The translations under genes were made by a program, and so were the position numbers. From Haemaphysalis longicornis (taxonomy: Eukaryota > Arthropoda > Arachnida > Ixodida > Ixodidae): 64,000 nt of DNA. Below are positions 1 through 11,679 of the stretch, in pieces. How positions within the stretch are numbered: position 1 is the first letter of the stretch; each line of letters begins with the position of its first letter. The notes under the pieces are model-generated. The model did no database searches. It was not told where the DNA came from and saw nothing but the letters and a program-made list of their open reading frames with translations. Where the stretch lies: the NCBI GenBank assembly GCA_013339765.2, contig CM023457.1:28912909-28976908 (forward strand), given 5' to 3'.

Positions 1-634
1 AACGGTTCCATTCAGCTCATCTGGACACCCCCTCACGCTTCAATGGAGGGCAACAAATACGCCCACCCAACAAGCCTGCGCTTTTACCTCTCGTGTTATG
101 GAGCTGCACGAGGACGGTCTCACGTTCAGGGAGATAACCCAGCATTATCGCCTTCTGCAACAGACCGTACCTTCGCTTTACCCTGACCTTTCCACAGAAC
201 AACAAACTACCCTACGGCTCATACAATCCGGCTCCTTCCCACAGCCTACGCGTCTTCACCTAATGCATGCGAATCGCTCCGACACTGAAAGTAAATTTTG
301 CTCAGAAGTAGGAACACTCCGCCCCGTAATCGGGGTGTGCGACTTTAGCCCTGAGCACCCTCCTCTCTTTCCGTCAACTACCCAACAAGAGCAATGGGAG
401 ATGCTGCTGTCCGGGACCTCTCTACCTACCCCCCTTCAGCGGGTGGACAGAACCGAGGCCGCGCGGACTGCATATGGGCCCCACAGAAAAAGGAATCACT
501 CACCGGGGCTGCACTCTGGGCTGTTCAGAAATCTGAACAGAAGTATTTCTTCCTCCTCCACCTCCTCCTCCGTCTCTGCCGCAAATCTCGTTGCCTCCGT
601 CCGCGGCGCAGAGACGGAAAGTCAGATCGTCTAA
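1..634 (+). mobile_element. 3' end of ORF2 of an I-like LINE (C-terminal fragment)
   Basis: A plus-strand frame is open from base 2 to a stop at 632-634, so the element begins left of the window. The translation carries the tail that follows the RNase H region in tick I/R1-like LINEs: 'FREITQHYRL' near 128-157, a leucine-rich 'EQQTTLRLIQSGSFPQP' block, a decayed cysteine knuckle (KFCSEVGTL, then VCDFSPEHPP) and the closing 'QWEMLLSGT...RTEAARTAYG' motif that ends these proteins. The histidine expected in the knuckle is missing, so the copy is probably decayed although it has no internal stop. The serine-rich end after about 490 and the A-rich stretch at 660-675 would be tail and 3' UTR. The role was self-mobilisation; nothing here suggests current activity. 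Family assignment is from recalled motif patterns. Confidence 0.6.
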
Positions 635-800
635 CACCGTGTGGGAGCTTACTTTAATTTTATAAAAAAAAAATTCCACTCTTGTGCTACACCAACACAA
701 CTCAACCAACCACCGTTCATGCATCATGCATTGATTTAACCTTATAAAAAATATCTCTTTGAAGTAATAAATGGTGTGGTTAAGTGCATTTCACTTCTCT

Positions 801-925
801 CTGATTTTGCTATTTATAGAGCGATGTGAGTGGATTTAAGTGACGTCGTATGGGTAATCGTTGTGGGTGCCGTTTACAGCTTTGCTTTCCAACCACATTC
901 ACGGGGTGGATTGGCGCGATTTTTT
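801..925. repeat. Dispersed repeat copy 1 (pair with 31528-31655)
   Basis: About 125 bp align in direct orientation to 31528-31655, sharing blocks such as AAGTGACGTCG, TTGTGGGTG and GCTTTGCTTTCCAACCAC followed by a GTGGATTGG block. No coding capacity is shared. It is probably the end of a non-autonomous element, family unknown. Confidence 0.7.
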
Positions 926-1228
926 TTTAAGCGCCTCTCCCTGCGAACAAATAATTACACCATGTGGATTCGCTACCATGCGGGTGTCACGCTGCCAAGG
1001 TTTATTACGCTAAATAACCCATCAATATTGTTCAGTAACAGTTCGGAAACAAATAGCTCACACAATATTTTTGAGTTCAAGTTTAGGTCAGGTTGGCGTT
1101 ATATTATTATAACCGAAGGTTGATTTGCTGCTTCTTGTACATCATTCAACATTACTTGAGGAAGAATACGATAGAAGAGGACATAACGTCGTCGTGTCTC
1201 TTCTCTTGTATCCCCCTCGCCTTCAAGC

Positions 1229-1742
1229 GCAATTTATTGATGTAGGTTTGGCCCGGTTAAGTTACGTTACAAAGAACGAAGTAGTCCGGACGGGGATTGC
1301 TTTATTGCAGACGCCGTTGGACGCCGCTTTAGTGGAAAGTTTATAGTACCGCCGACAGAAACTCTAGACACAGCGGAAAAATAAACAATCCAGGATCCAA
1401 TGTTTTCTTGTCTCGGTATTGGCTCGCAGCATCCGGCGGCTGGTCGAAGCTGGAATCGTCAAGCTATGGCGGACCCGGGCCACGAGCGACGTCAGCCGCG
1501 GTGGCGATCCATCGCCGTCTTCGGCAGGACCCGATCAGGCTTTCACGTGGGGCTTTGCTGACGTCTACACAGTGTTCGTGCTGTGGCTTGCCGGCACTGG
1601 CATCTCCAGCCTCGTCTTCTTCATCTAGCTGGAAATGCCACACACCGAAGAGCTGTCCATAAAGCTGGCCGCCACGGCGGCAACGAGGAACCGCCAGAGG
1701 TGGCGCACCAGACGTGCCGTCCGCTCTGCGCGAACACCCTGA
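1229..1742 (+). pseudogene. Possible C-terminal remnant of an ionotropic receptor (iGluR-like channel)
   Basis: Two blocks in the same frame resemble the end of an ionotropic glutamate-receptor-type channel. The first (about 1287-1339) reads TGIALLQTPLDAALVES, like the second half of the ligand-binding domain. The second (1430-1625) reads IRRLVEAGIVKLW, then a hydrophobic TM4-like helix 'VYTVFVLWLAGTGISSLVFF'. They are separated by about 90 bp with a good acceptor (pyrimidine-rich, ending GCAG at 1429) but no GT at the expected donor near 1340. An in-frame TAG at 1626-1628 cuts the protein just after TM4; beyond it the frame stays open for 37 codons of charged, arginine-rich tail to a TGA at 1740. 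This looks like a decayed gene end: donor lesion plus nonsense codon. The family call rests on pattern memory alone; a chance ORF cannot be excluded. Confidence 0.45.
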
Positions 1743-2820
1743 GATGGCGCTGGTGAAGTCTAAATTAACCTAAGTGCAGCATGCTCGATCAGGTAATCAA
1801 GTTCCGTGAAGTGGAAGTGCGCTATTTAATATTAATATTGCGTCGGCCCCGCATTCCGTTTATTGTAGGAGAAATAGGAAGATTAACCTGCGTGAGACCT
1901 GTGAAAATGATTTCTTCATAGATTTCGTAAAAGATCAACGGGCAAGGATTAGGCTTGTTGTATTGTGTGACGTCAAACCGTCCTGTCGCGGCTTCTGAGT
2001 GGGCTGTGCGAACAGGAAGTAAGAAAAAATTGCCAAAAGGTTTGGGGGGTATTTCGAAATGGCACGGGCGATATGCGCTGTCCTTCGGATATCTAAGCAA
2101 GTACGTTGACATTACAGAAATGTTGATCTTTTCAGAAGCGACCGTTGCGACGACTACGAATTTCGTCACGTGCATTCGTAATCTACATAAAAAAGTAAAT
2201 ATGGACGCTAGGTATTCCCAGCATGCATGATCAGAAAGTCGGCAACCATCCGAATCGATAAAGACAGTGAATGAACTGCTTCTAGCGTACACACTTCCCT
2301 TCCCCTACGGACGTTTCCTAGTGCACCATTTAAGGGAGGAGGAGGAATAAACGTGCTTCTAAAGTTGTCAGCCTTGGGGAAGAGTCCTCATTCCAGGACC
2401 CTTGAGTCCGTCCGTCTTCTTGGGCTCACTGCACCATTCAAAGCTGGTCGTCAGGGTCCGAGCTGGACAGTGCTGTCCCCAAGTTAGGCTCACGTTCGAA
2501 GTTTTCAGTCATACCTGGTGCACGCCCAGTAACTGAATGCACCGACCCGGCTCGGCTAGGCCTGACGATAAATAACCCGATTGTGCAAGGATTTGAGCGT
2601 TTTGTGTGTAGGTATTTCTGGGTAATTACAGTCGGGCGCTTCTACTACGTTGCCCTGTTTTAGAACTTCGAACACGAGCATCAGCAGGCCTAGGGATGAA
2701 TTGGCTACGCTCAACACAAAAAACCTGCCCCTTTGAAGACGAGACAACAAATTTGGAAAATAGGACATGACCTCCTTTTTCTTAATAACCACCCTCATCA
2801 ATTCCACAGCATCGTTTTCC
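1743..2820. other. No supported gene
   Basis: A minus-strand frame of 156 codons (1822-2292) is the longest open stretch. It has no recognisable domain, membrane segment or motif and I treat it as chance or repeat-derived. A GGAGGAGGA run lies at 2335-2347. Nothing else is recognised. Confidence 0.4.
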
Positions 2821-3240
2821 AACCCCCCCCTGCTGAAACGTTCCGTATATACAGAATTATGGGAATACGGAGTTCATGCGGATTATGCCACCCCCAGCAC
2901 ACCGAAAGTAGATGTTAGTATAAAAAACAGGGAATCACATTAGTGTGCGCAATAAAAACGTTTGGCACAGGTTTAGTGTTTTTATCTTCAATAATAAGCA
3001 AAATGACGCTCCGTATGTTTTCGGTATACTCCGTATATACGGAATTCATACGGACAATGATTTGGCGGTTCTAGTAAACTTACAGACATAAAATTGGTGT
3101 CAAATTTTTGGATAAGTATGCCTATTTCGTTCAAGTGTTTTTTAAAAAAATTTCGTCTTTTGTTGCGGCTTTGTGTCATTCTACGAAAGTACTCCGTATT
3201 CCCATATTTCCGTATGTACGAAACTTTTCAGGAGGCCCCT
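2821..3240. mobile_element. Candidate MITE with imperfect ~50-bp terminal inverted repeats
   Basis: The segment 2822-2873 is matched in reverse complement by 3191-3241. The best-conserved part is 2841-2873 against 3191-3223: 33 bp with about five mismatches, core ACTCCGTATTCCCATA. The inner region holds further copies of the same CCGTATA/TACGG words (3010-3056). The arms continue weakly into the flanking C-run and GGCCCC. No transposase is present. No clear target-site duplication is visible, so superfamily and exact ends are open. Confidence 0.45.
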
Positions 3241-3944
3241 TCTTGTCATCTTCTATAGTTGAAGCCGCCATCGACCTGACATTCATGCTGATCCTACATC
3301 GAATGTTATAATCCAATAACTATTCCACGTGCGTGCACGACACCCGACAACCCGTATTTGCGGGTAACCACGTGTGATTGTCCCAATCACCAAAATGTGG
3401 GATCATGTCATTGTTTAGATTGTTATGTAATGTGTTAGTTCTAATAAACTTTTAGTTATGAGATCAGCGCTGTGCCATCATTTCTCCGATGTGTCCTGTT
3501 TCCTTTCCGCTGCCTTTGACATGTTAACTTCAACCAACTAGCCCAATGTGCAGTCCTTCTACATAAACGCAAGTTTTAAGATTAACGAAATTATCCTTTC
3601 TCAGGTTTCAGTTCTGGAATAGCTTCAGTCAATTCAAAGAGTTAAAAAGTTCGTATACCATAAATGTTTACGGTGGCATTAAAAGAACGCTGGCACTTTT
3701 TGTCTTTTTACTTCCCTTATCAAACACTTGATCACAAATAGAGACGAAAAGGAGGAAAAACTCCCACCTCCCCTCGCGGAAACCCCTGTGTAGATGCGAC
3801 GCATAGGGGTTCACGTGGCAGCGTTGGAAAGCGGAGGAACGGCGCTGGAACGATTAAGCGGAGCGACGCAGGCACCGCGTTTTATAGCGCGCATAACGGT
3901 GAGGGGACGCGCCGGCGCCAGTGCGTCTGCCGCTGCTAGGACGC
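3241..3944. other. No supported gene
   Basis: AT-rich anonymous sequence; short frames only. A TAGATGCGACGCAT word at 3793-3806 resembles the inverse of GATGCAGTCGCATCTA near 4185-4200, which could be the two ends of a decayed element, but the intervening sequence gives no support. Confidence 0.3.
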
Positions 3945-4040
3945 AACACAATCCAACACAACCACTTTAATCCAATCCAATCTAAATCCAATCCACCAAG
4001 CCAAGCCAATCCAAAACAATCCAATCGAATACATCCAATG
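3945..4040. repeat. Degenerate CCAAT/CCAAG pentamer tandem repeat
   Basis: About 95 bp are built from CCAAT, CCAAC and CCAAG units with single-base interruptions (for example 3970-4025). It is a decayed short tandem repeat. The resemblance to multiple CCAAT boxes is compositional and there is no adjacent promoter. Confidence 0.6.
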
Positions 4041-4912
4041 CCCCTCGCGAGAGAGTGTTCGCTATCGGAGAGGAGAGGGGGTGAGCGGCGGGGAGCGCAG
4101 CTCGCGCGGCGAGGAGAATGGGGAGGGGCGGACGCCGACGACAACGCCGACGACGCCGGATGCAGGGACAAGGCGAGTGAATGAGATGCAGTCGCATCTA
4201 AAAGGTGATGATAAAGGGAGCAGAATATTAAACGATCACGTCCTCTCTGCCGATTTTGTATAAGACAACGGATACCTTTTCTATTCAATTGCAACATCGA
4301 GGTCTTGGTTAGCACCTTTCACTAAATATTTTCACACGGATACCACCCAATATTTCTATAGTGCTACCCAATCGCACTCTGTTTCAATTAGTCCTCTTTA
4401 GGTTTGCGTAATGTCATCAAATACATAGCTACAAGGTAGGTACCAGGCACGCAGCTTAAGTCATCGTCCAAACCCAGTCATATATCTGAGCAAGGAGCAC
4501 TCGGTTGCGTAATCAGTTGGAGACAGTGGAAAGCTTGGCGAAAATCCTGAGTGTCCACCAGGGATGTCGAAAGGTCTACTGCTCGAGTTTATGAGGTCCC
4601 ACTTGTGATGACGGGCAGACAAGACCCGAAGTACGCACTAAGAATTAAGAGGGCTTGACTCATGCAGGAGTTCTAAAGGCTCAAAACCAAAAACTGATCT
4701 TCCCAGCCGATGTCTTGGGCCACCAACGCTGTGGCTTGCAGTCTGAGGAACGCCCTGGACCAGTTCTGGTGCTTCCCAATGGCACTCTTGTAATTTGGGG
4801 GCCAGAACACAAATTTGAAGACATGGTCCAACAAGATGGTTAGAGGCATCAACCGCGATGGTCGCCACGCAGCAAACAGCAGCTTGGGGAGAAAAAAACC
4901 GACTGTATAGGT
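4041..4912. other. No supported gene up to the assembly gap
   Basis: GC-rich to 4200, then mixed. Frames open on both strands at 4638-4868 (76 and 62 codons) show no recognisable domain. Confidence 0.35.
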
Positions 4913-5012
4913 NNNNNNNNNNNNNNNNNNNNNNNNNNNNNNNNNNNNNNNNNNNNNNNNNNNNNNNNNNNNNNNNNNNNNNNNNNNNNNNNNNNNNNNN
5001 NNNNNNNNNNNN
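4913..5012. other. Assembly gap (100 N)
   Basis: Exactly 100 N in a row, the usual placeholder for a gap of unknown size. Sequence on the two sides may not be contiguous at the stated distance. Confidence 0.98.
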
Positions 5013-6225
5013 AATTCCTTAGTTCGTTTCTCTTTGCCGGTTATCTTGCGGGTTAGCTATGACAGCAGACTTGAACGGTTCGTAGATACCTCCGTAGTAG
5101 ACCTAAATAAAAATAACAAACCCTTCTGAGTTGCATCCTTCAGCAAGCCTTTTTTGCGAGGTGATTACCCGCGTTTGTATCCCTCTGATGACGCCATTTG
5201 GTTGGAGACACGTCATTATATGGAGTCTCTTCATAAAAGATACATTTTGGGCATTGACTTTAGGCATTTCCGGCTCGATCACTAGCCTAAAAAGACGCTT
5301 CAGGCGAGTCATCGATCCGAAAATCATGACGCCGTGCGGGAAGGCTCTTTCTCACATTTTTTTTGTCTTTTCAAGTTTGCGCGACTGCGTACGTAGCAGA
5401 TAGTACGTCATGCTCTACCTTGCTTGTCGTTTTTACGGATTATCCACCTGTTGATTTTTGACAAGGTTAATAAAAAGCATCACGCTTAAACAATGCAGAA
5501 GCTGCCTGAGAAAACCAAAGCTGCGCCTACTGCGTCACTGCAGTCAAGTGTTAGGCGAAAATTTCAAGGTGAACCAACGGACCTACAAACATTATCCCCC
5601 CCCACAATTACAGTACCACCGTCAAAGCGTCACCACCGCACCCTATGCTACCCTCTATTCACTTTTCGCTCAAAACTGCCTTGACTGCTGGAATGCAGTC
5701 CTTTTTTAAGGTCAGGTTATATATTTTCCGCTCGAGCTCACCCTAGCACCTTTCGGCGTTCGGTAGCATGTGTTGCACACATTTGCTATCGTAAATTGCA
5801 GCGCTATCAACGGGACAATTGATTTTCAAATCTCTTCTGGCGAGAGACTACGAAATTCAATTCACCACTCGTTTCCCGCCCAGCGTGTTGTTCGGGAGAA
5901 CACTAAACGCACTGCAAGGGCGGCACATTTGGATGGGAGCATAGCGTGTCGCTTTTCGCTTCTGCTCCGACAAGCTATTTACGTCTCATTCTCATCTTTT
6001 TCCAGCCCTTCACGCGAGAGTCGCCTTATTTGCCGCGCAAACACACACAGCAGCGCAGCCGAGCGCTACCTTTCACCGGACGGCGCTCGGCAGCAGCAGC
6101 GGCTCAGATCAATACGACAAACAGCGCTCTCCTGGGACGAGTCGTAGTGCAAGATGTTTCTGGTGAACTCGTCAGACCTTCGATGTTGCAGCATCCGATT
6201 CGTTCGCTGTTTACCGGGACGGCGA
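5013..6225. other. No supported gene
   Basis: Several overlapping frames of 60-125 codons on both strands, none with a recognisable domain. The plus frame at 5770-6147 is arginine/serine-rich and probably reflects composition. Confidence 0.35.
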
Positions 6226-6362
6226 CGTTTCCTTCATGTTTCGATGCTTCGTACCCTAGCGTTTCCTAAGTAGCTGAAGAAAGGCAGTCCTCATTTTGCT
6301 CATTGCATTACAGTTTCTCTTCAACCACTACTACAGATATTTTTAACGGCGAAGCTGTTTAG
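6226..6362. repeat. Dispersed repeat, copy A (pairs with 6765-6915)
   Basis: Shares with 6765-6915 the ordered blocks TTCCTTCAT, GATGCTTCGTACCC/GACGCTTTGTACCC, CCTAGC, GAAGAAA.GCAGT.CTCATT and a closing AACGGCGAAGCTGT/TACGGTGCAGCTGT. Both copies are direct and about 400 bp apart. It is non-coding and likely part of an interspersed tick repeat. Confidence 0.65.
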
Positions 6363-6705
6363 CAATTACTTTATTCTGGCGTTTCACAAAACTCAGTATA
6401 ACAGTATGAAGAAAATCACCCGCACCGGCAGGATGCAAACCTGCATCTGGTAGATCAACGGAGCTACAGACAGTGGTCTTACTCACTCGGCTGCGACTGT
6501 GGGGAGAGGAATCACGCCGCCTGCGCGGCACAGAACACGTGATAGTGTACACGTCGCTGCTGTGGGCGCAGTATAAGAGTGCGGGTTCAGTCAATTCGTT
6601 CTGCTGCTTCGATTTGCTTCTTCTTCCCCGTTATAGCAACAAAGATGGAGTAAAGGTCGTTGGTGCAGCGAACAAGCAAATCGCCTGCGATCGTTGACTT
6701 ATACA

Positions 6706-6915
6706 GTCGTTATGGTAGTGAAGGTTACGTACAACTTCGCTACCTTCAAGTCTTCAACGTTAGTGTGAGCTTCCTTCATTTTTTTCGACGCTTTGTACCC
6801 AGGGTACCCTAGCTAGATAGAAGAAAAGCAGTGCTCATTATTGTCCCGCCCTATAGTTTTTCTTCTGCCATCATCCGAGCACTAATGAAGTTTTTTTACG
6901 GTGCAGCTGTATATG
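6706..6915. repeat. Dispersed repeat, copy B (also matches 40205-40281)
   Basis: The first part (6706-6785) matches 40205-40281 through GTCGTTATGGTAGTG, TTCGCTACCTTCAAGTCTT and TTAGTGTGAGCTTCCTTCAT. The second part (6765-6915) matches copy A at 6226-6362. Together they show the family is longer than either single copy. Confidence 0.65.
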
Positions 6916-8847
6916 GCTAGGGCCCAGCAGATCGTGTACCGTGGTACAGCGAGTCTAGGGGAACAATGTTCAGCGTGCATAAAACATTTCATTACATAAA
7001 AAAGTTCCAGGGCCTCCATATATTGATATGACGGCTTATAATTGCCCCAGCAAAAATTGCTTTCCCAGCCTTACACTTGTGTTTCAAAGCGAACACGATT
7101 TTAAAAGGATCGATGTAAGCTTGGTTTTTGTTATATGGCTTTCCCAGATGGTATGGTTCACAGCGCAGCATGGCCATCTACGGAGGTGGGAGAATTAAGC
7201 CCCACATTATAGTTCTCTCCACCACAACCGCGTCTTTACCGAGTCCTGTATACTTATCCCGCGTGGCGTCTTTCCCCGCCCCCTTACACTGCGCAATGCG
7301 GCGCGCTCTGCGGCAGCACCTGTGCGGCGCACTAGAGGTGTCATGGTCTCTACCCATCAATCGCGCGTCCTTAGTCCATGACGTTTTCGCCCATCAGCCC
7401 CATCAGCTTTTAGCTTTTTCAGCTTTAGCACAGCAGCCGCAACTTAACTAGCGCATGTCAGTCGTATCCACGACGGTCCCGCTACTCTAGAATAGGTCAA
7501 TCAATTGCGCATGACAGCGGCGTCTGCAAATTGGTTTGGCGGTGTGACCAATTTTTCTGGACAGACCATATCGATCCTGGGTACTTTGTAAGTAGGACTA
7601 AGATTGGAACTGTTGTTGTTGATGAACTTTACTGAACCCATTCTGCGAATTGTGACCTTTCCGTACTTTGCCCCCTAATCCCTACTTCCCTCCAGGGGCA
7701 TATGGACTCTTGATAAATGTGTAGCACTCACTCACTCGCTCACTCACTCACTGACTCACTCACTCACTCACTCTCTTTTGGCGATGGTTTCTAACAATAG
7801 GCAATGTAGTCGAACCCCCTGAACCTTGTCCACATTTCCTCACCACTTTTCCTAGAAATGTAAAACGAGGGTGCAGAAAGTTCGGAGCAAATCTGAAGGC
7901 TAAATGACAGCGGTGAGGCGGCTGACACCACGACGCAAGCTATGTGAAAAGAAAAAAAAAAAAAAAACGTTGCCCGCCGAACGAAAGCATATTTTCCAAA
8001 GGTACGTACATCTTTCAGCTTTGAGGCACCAGGTTTATTCGCTACGCCTTACTTCGTGGATCTTAAATTCATGCGGAAGTCGATTCGAATGCTAATTGCG
8101 AGGGCCGTTCCAGCGGTCTAACGGCCGCTGCTGACGGACATAGACGAGGGGAAACTTCCCTACTTCGAACACACTGTCGTGACTAAGGAATTTGCCGTCT
8201 TTTTTACGAGCGAAATTTCTACCCGCCTTAATAGGTATTACCTTTTCCACTTTACGAGTGGCAAATTTACAGAAATCTGAAGAAAAAACACGCAAAAGTA
8301 TCTAAACAGTAACAACCCTCGTCGGTTCGTTTCAAAAAGCTTTACGAACCCGCGTTTTGTCTTGCAAATCCGCCCCTCACTTTAGTCGTGCTCCCTATTC
8401 AATGGCGTCTTTCGAAATGGTCTTTTTTGCCGTCGAACAGTGAATAGTGACCAAATTTTTGCAGCCGCGTTGACAAGAAACGTTTTCGTCATCCTCAGTG
8501 GCCGTATTCCGCTACACGAAGGCAAATGAATAAAACGGTGTCCTCGACCACGTGAACGCCGTTTCAAGCAGTTTCTTTTTCATACCTTTCTTCTTTCTTC
8601 TGTCTTTCTTATAGAAGTGTTTTTACTTTCTGTTCTCCTAAAAGTCTATCGCGTACAAGCCGTCCAACGTTCTCCCGAGAGCTTTCGCCGAGTGAAATAT
8701 TCGCGTTTTTAGACATTTGGTCGACATTGAAAAGGGGACTACGTCTTCCCTTTTAAAACCCGGTTCGTTGTCGAACATTGCAATACCCCTCCTTCTTTGA
8801 GAACACAAAACAAAATTGACGAAAAGAAGAAGCCAAGCCAAAAAAAA
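6916..8847. other. No supported gene; (CACT)n tract and poly-A run
   Basis: A (CACT)n microsatellite with single-unit interruptions spans 7725-7774 and a 16-base A run lies near 7950-7966. Frames of about 60-107 codons exist on both strands without recognisable motifs. Confidence 0.4.
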
Positions 8848-8903
8848 TATTATATTAAATATATATATATATAATATATATATATATACATATATATATA
8901 TAA

Positions 8904-8963
<60 letters not shown>
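8848..8963. repeat. (TA)n microsatellite
   Basis: About 115 bp of almost pure TA dinucleotide with occasional AA/TT interruptions. Confidence 0.95.
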
Positions 8964-8965
<2 letters not shown>

Positions 8966-11139
8966 TTTAGGGTTAGCTTTTACAAGGCGCCTTTTTGCCT
9001 ATGAAAGAGGCTTCTTCCCCGCGCTAACGAGCTAAGAGGTCTTGAAAAGCTCGGGACGTATTCGCTGTCACGCTGCCCCGAGGGGTCGCTGAATAAATCC
9101 GTGAGGAGTATAAACCGCCTAATGTAAATCCGATTATAGTGAACTCCTGTTATAATGAAACAAAATTCGGCTGCTTATGTGACTGTGTTACCACTACGGG
9201 TGGATGCACCCTGATATAATCAACTCGTCGAGACCGCGGAACATTACTAACGACATGTGGTACTATCCAAAACGTTGTACCATCTAATCGTTTGCTATAA
9301 TGCAAGCATTTCTTGAAAAAACGAATTGGTACCATTTAAAATATATTTTTTTAAATGCATTGCAGAGATTCCTTCTACTTTGTCGTGAATGGGCGACAAA
9401 AGTGGTATCAAGAATGTATAAATATACATTATTGTATACTAAAAAATATTAAGATGTATATTTTGTGGAAAATGATAGGTTATGTTCGCTGCGAAAACCT
9501 ATGCGTTTTTTTTTCCTGTTACGCCCAGGCAATGGCGTGTACAAGACGTATGACTCTTCTGCCCGCTTTCGTCAGTCGTCATAATTTCACACGGCACACA
9601 TTTCTACATGACCAGTTCATTAGTGTTGTGTAATGGGGCATTTCCAAATTAGATGAGTTCGATATAAAGCTTACTTCTAGAGAGTATACATTGATTTAAG
9701 AGCTGAATGTTCAGCTCTTTGAGCTATAAGAAAACCCCGTGTGTAGTAAAACCACATTTCAGTCCTAACTTGTTCATTGTAACAGACGTCTATAGTACAC
9801 ACCGCAACTAGAAAGACCTCCACTGAATTTCGTTAGATTCGGTTTGGTTTTTTTCTTCTTCCCTCTTTGTGACTCCGTAGTGTCATCGTGGCGCCGTTTT
9901 AGATACAATACGGCTCTTCCCTAAGAAAAGCGTGGCGCTCTGCGAGAAATAACAAGGTCGCACGGGACGCACCGGTTTCATCTGCGCCCTTACCGTGCTC
10001 CGAAGCCATTACTCCAGCGGCATGCATGGAGTACAAGAAAAAACAAGAGTGGGCGTAAGCTCAGTCCTTGCGGGCCACCCTTACGTTGAATAGCAGCAAG
10101 CTTTTTGGCCGTCTCAAATGCATAATAGGGGAATGCTTCCTCTGTGTGTATCACTCCTGTGTGTTTCGCCAGTGTAGTGCGCCAAAGCAGCGAAGCGGAA
10201 ATAACCTGTCGTGTTATACCGTATTTACGTTCCTGCGTTGCCTCGGGGGAAGAGTGGCAGATCACGTTAACTCGGCGCGTATAGGTCTCGAAAGCAAGTG
10301 CAAGTACACCCTTCTTTTTGGTCTGCGCCTGAGGCGATGGCGCTCCATTGTTCCCGATTCCGTGCGTCTTGCCTAATCAAGAGTAAACATGCGCCACCTG
10401 CCCTCCCCGCTCGTAATGCTCTTGAAGAGCCTTTTTTGGGGGTGCCCGAGGGAAGACGATCGGGATGATGGTCGTTAGAGGCTGTTCCTTCCCAGCCTTT
10501 CTGGAGGTTGATGGTTCCTGTCTGACGGGCCTCGGCATTGATCCGTGATACCCCCCGACCGAGTAAACAAACGCCTTTTCCCCAAATCTATCGCACGACA
10601 CGGGAATCGTGTTGGATGAATTACGAAAATCCTGCACACTACCGCAACGGCTCTAGCGAGCTCCAGTTTCAAAGGCACAGAGCATGCGCAGCAAGGGCCC
10701 AATCATGAGATTGAGAGGCGCGAACTATATGAACTCGTGCAGCATTCACAGAATATAAAAAGGGTTCGCGGTTGTTCTCCATTCGGGCACGACAGCACGG
10801 GGAATTTTATAATGCTCGCTTTTCGATCAAAGCACACGTTAGGGAGGCTCGTTAACCTCCAACTGATAGGAACGTTCCAATACCTCCTCATGATCATAGC
10901 ACAGTTAGTTTACAACGATTCCGCACCGCAGTGGATCAGATTTGAGCGTGTTCTTTTCACGCTCATCCTAATTATCGTCGTTGTCGTCGTAAAAATCATC
11001 ACCGGAGGACCTCTCCCATGTTCCTCCAGCCACTACTGTCGCGCGATGCCGTAGTCCAATCTTTGTCCCAGAATTGCCTTAATTCATCCTTATATCGAGT
11101 CAATGGTCTCTTCCCACTTTTTGTCCCACGTATAGGTAT
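8964..11139. other. No supported gene
   Basis: Anonymous sequence. At 9133-9158 a block (GTGAACTCCTGTTATAATG) looks like a lone pogo-type terminal repeat, but no matching second end was found nearby. Frames such as 10068-10376 and 10737-11054 have no recognisable domain. Confidence 0.35.
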
Positions 11140-11623
11140 CTGAGGCAGGTACTCTCAGATAATGAATGGCAGCCTACCATTATCCCTCAAGAAGAAAGTG
11201 TATGACAGCTGCATCTTACCGGTACTCACCTACGTGGCAGAAACTTGGAGGCTCACTAAAAGAGTTCGACTTAAATTGAGGACGACTCAGAGAGCAATGG
11301 AGTGGAAGATGATAGGCGTAACATGAAGAGACAAGAAGAGAGCGGAGTGGGTCATGGAACAAACGCGTGTTAAGGACATATTAGTGGAAATTCAGAAGAA
11401 GAAATGGGTGTGGGAAGGGCATTTAATGCGAAGGCAAGATAACCGTTGGTCATTAAGGGTAGCAGAGTGGATCCATAGGGAAGGCAAGCAGGGCAGGGGG
11501 CGGCAGAAAGTTAGATGGGCAGATGAGATCAAGAAGTTTGCGGGGACAAATTGGTGGCAGTTAGCACAGGACCGGGATAATTGTGGATCCATGGGAGAGG
11601 CCTTTGCCCTGCAGGGGGCGTAG
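11140..11623 (+). mobile_element. RTE-like LINE, C-terminal fragment of ORF2
   Basis: One plus-strand frame reads from about 11144 to a TAG at 11621-11623. It contains the conserved end of RTE/BovB-type ORF2: 'LSLKKKVYDSCILPVLTYVA' then ETWRLTK, 'KLRTTQRAMEWKMIGVT', then WVWEGHLMRRQDNRW, GRQKVRWADEIKKFAGTNWW and LAQDRDN. An in-frame TGA at 11324-11326 sits where related proteins have arginine (VTxRD), consistent with CGA-to-TGA decay. The reverse-transcriptase catalytic part is absent, so this is a 5'-truncated dead copy, as usual for the clade. The coding part runs directly into a GATGAT tract that serves as its 3' tail. Confidence 0.75.
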
Positions 11624-11638
11624 ATAGGCTGATGGTGG

Positions 11639-11679
<41 letters not shown>

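Noticed and set aside
1822..2292. 156-codon minus-strand ORF
   Set aside because: No motif and no neighbouring gene structure.
3945..4040. CCAAT-box promoter cluster or telomere-like repeat
   Set aside because: Units are degenerate tandem pentamers without a downstream gene, and the unit is not the arthropod telomere repeat.
3792..4200. Element bounded by TAGATGCGACGCAT and GCATCTA words
   Set aside because: Only about 14 bp match at the ends and no target duplication is visible.
4913..5012. Low-quality biological repeat
   Set aside because: It is an N-filled gap of exactly 100 bases, not sequence.
9133..9680. A second pogo-like MITE from 9133 to about 9680
   Set aside because: The left block resembles a pogo end, but the proposed right end (GAGTTCGATATAAAGC near 9655) does not match it well and no TA pairing was convincing.
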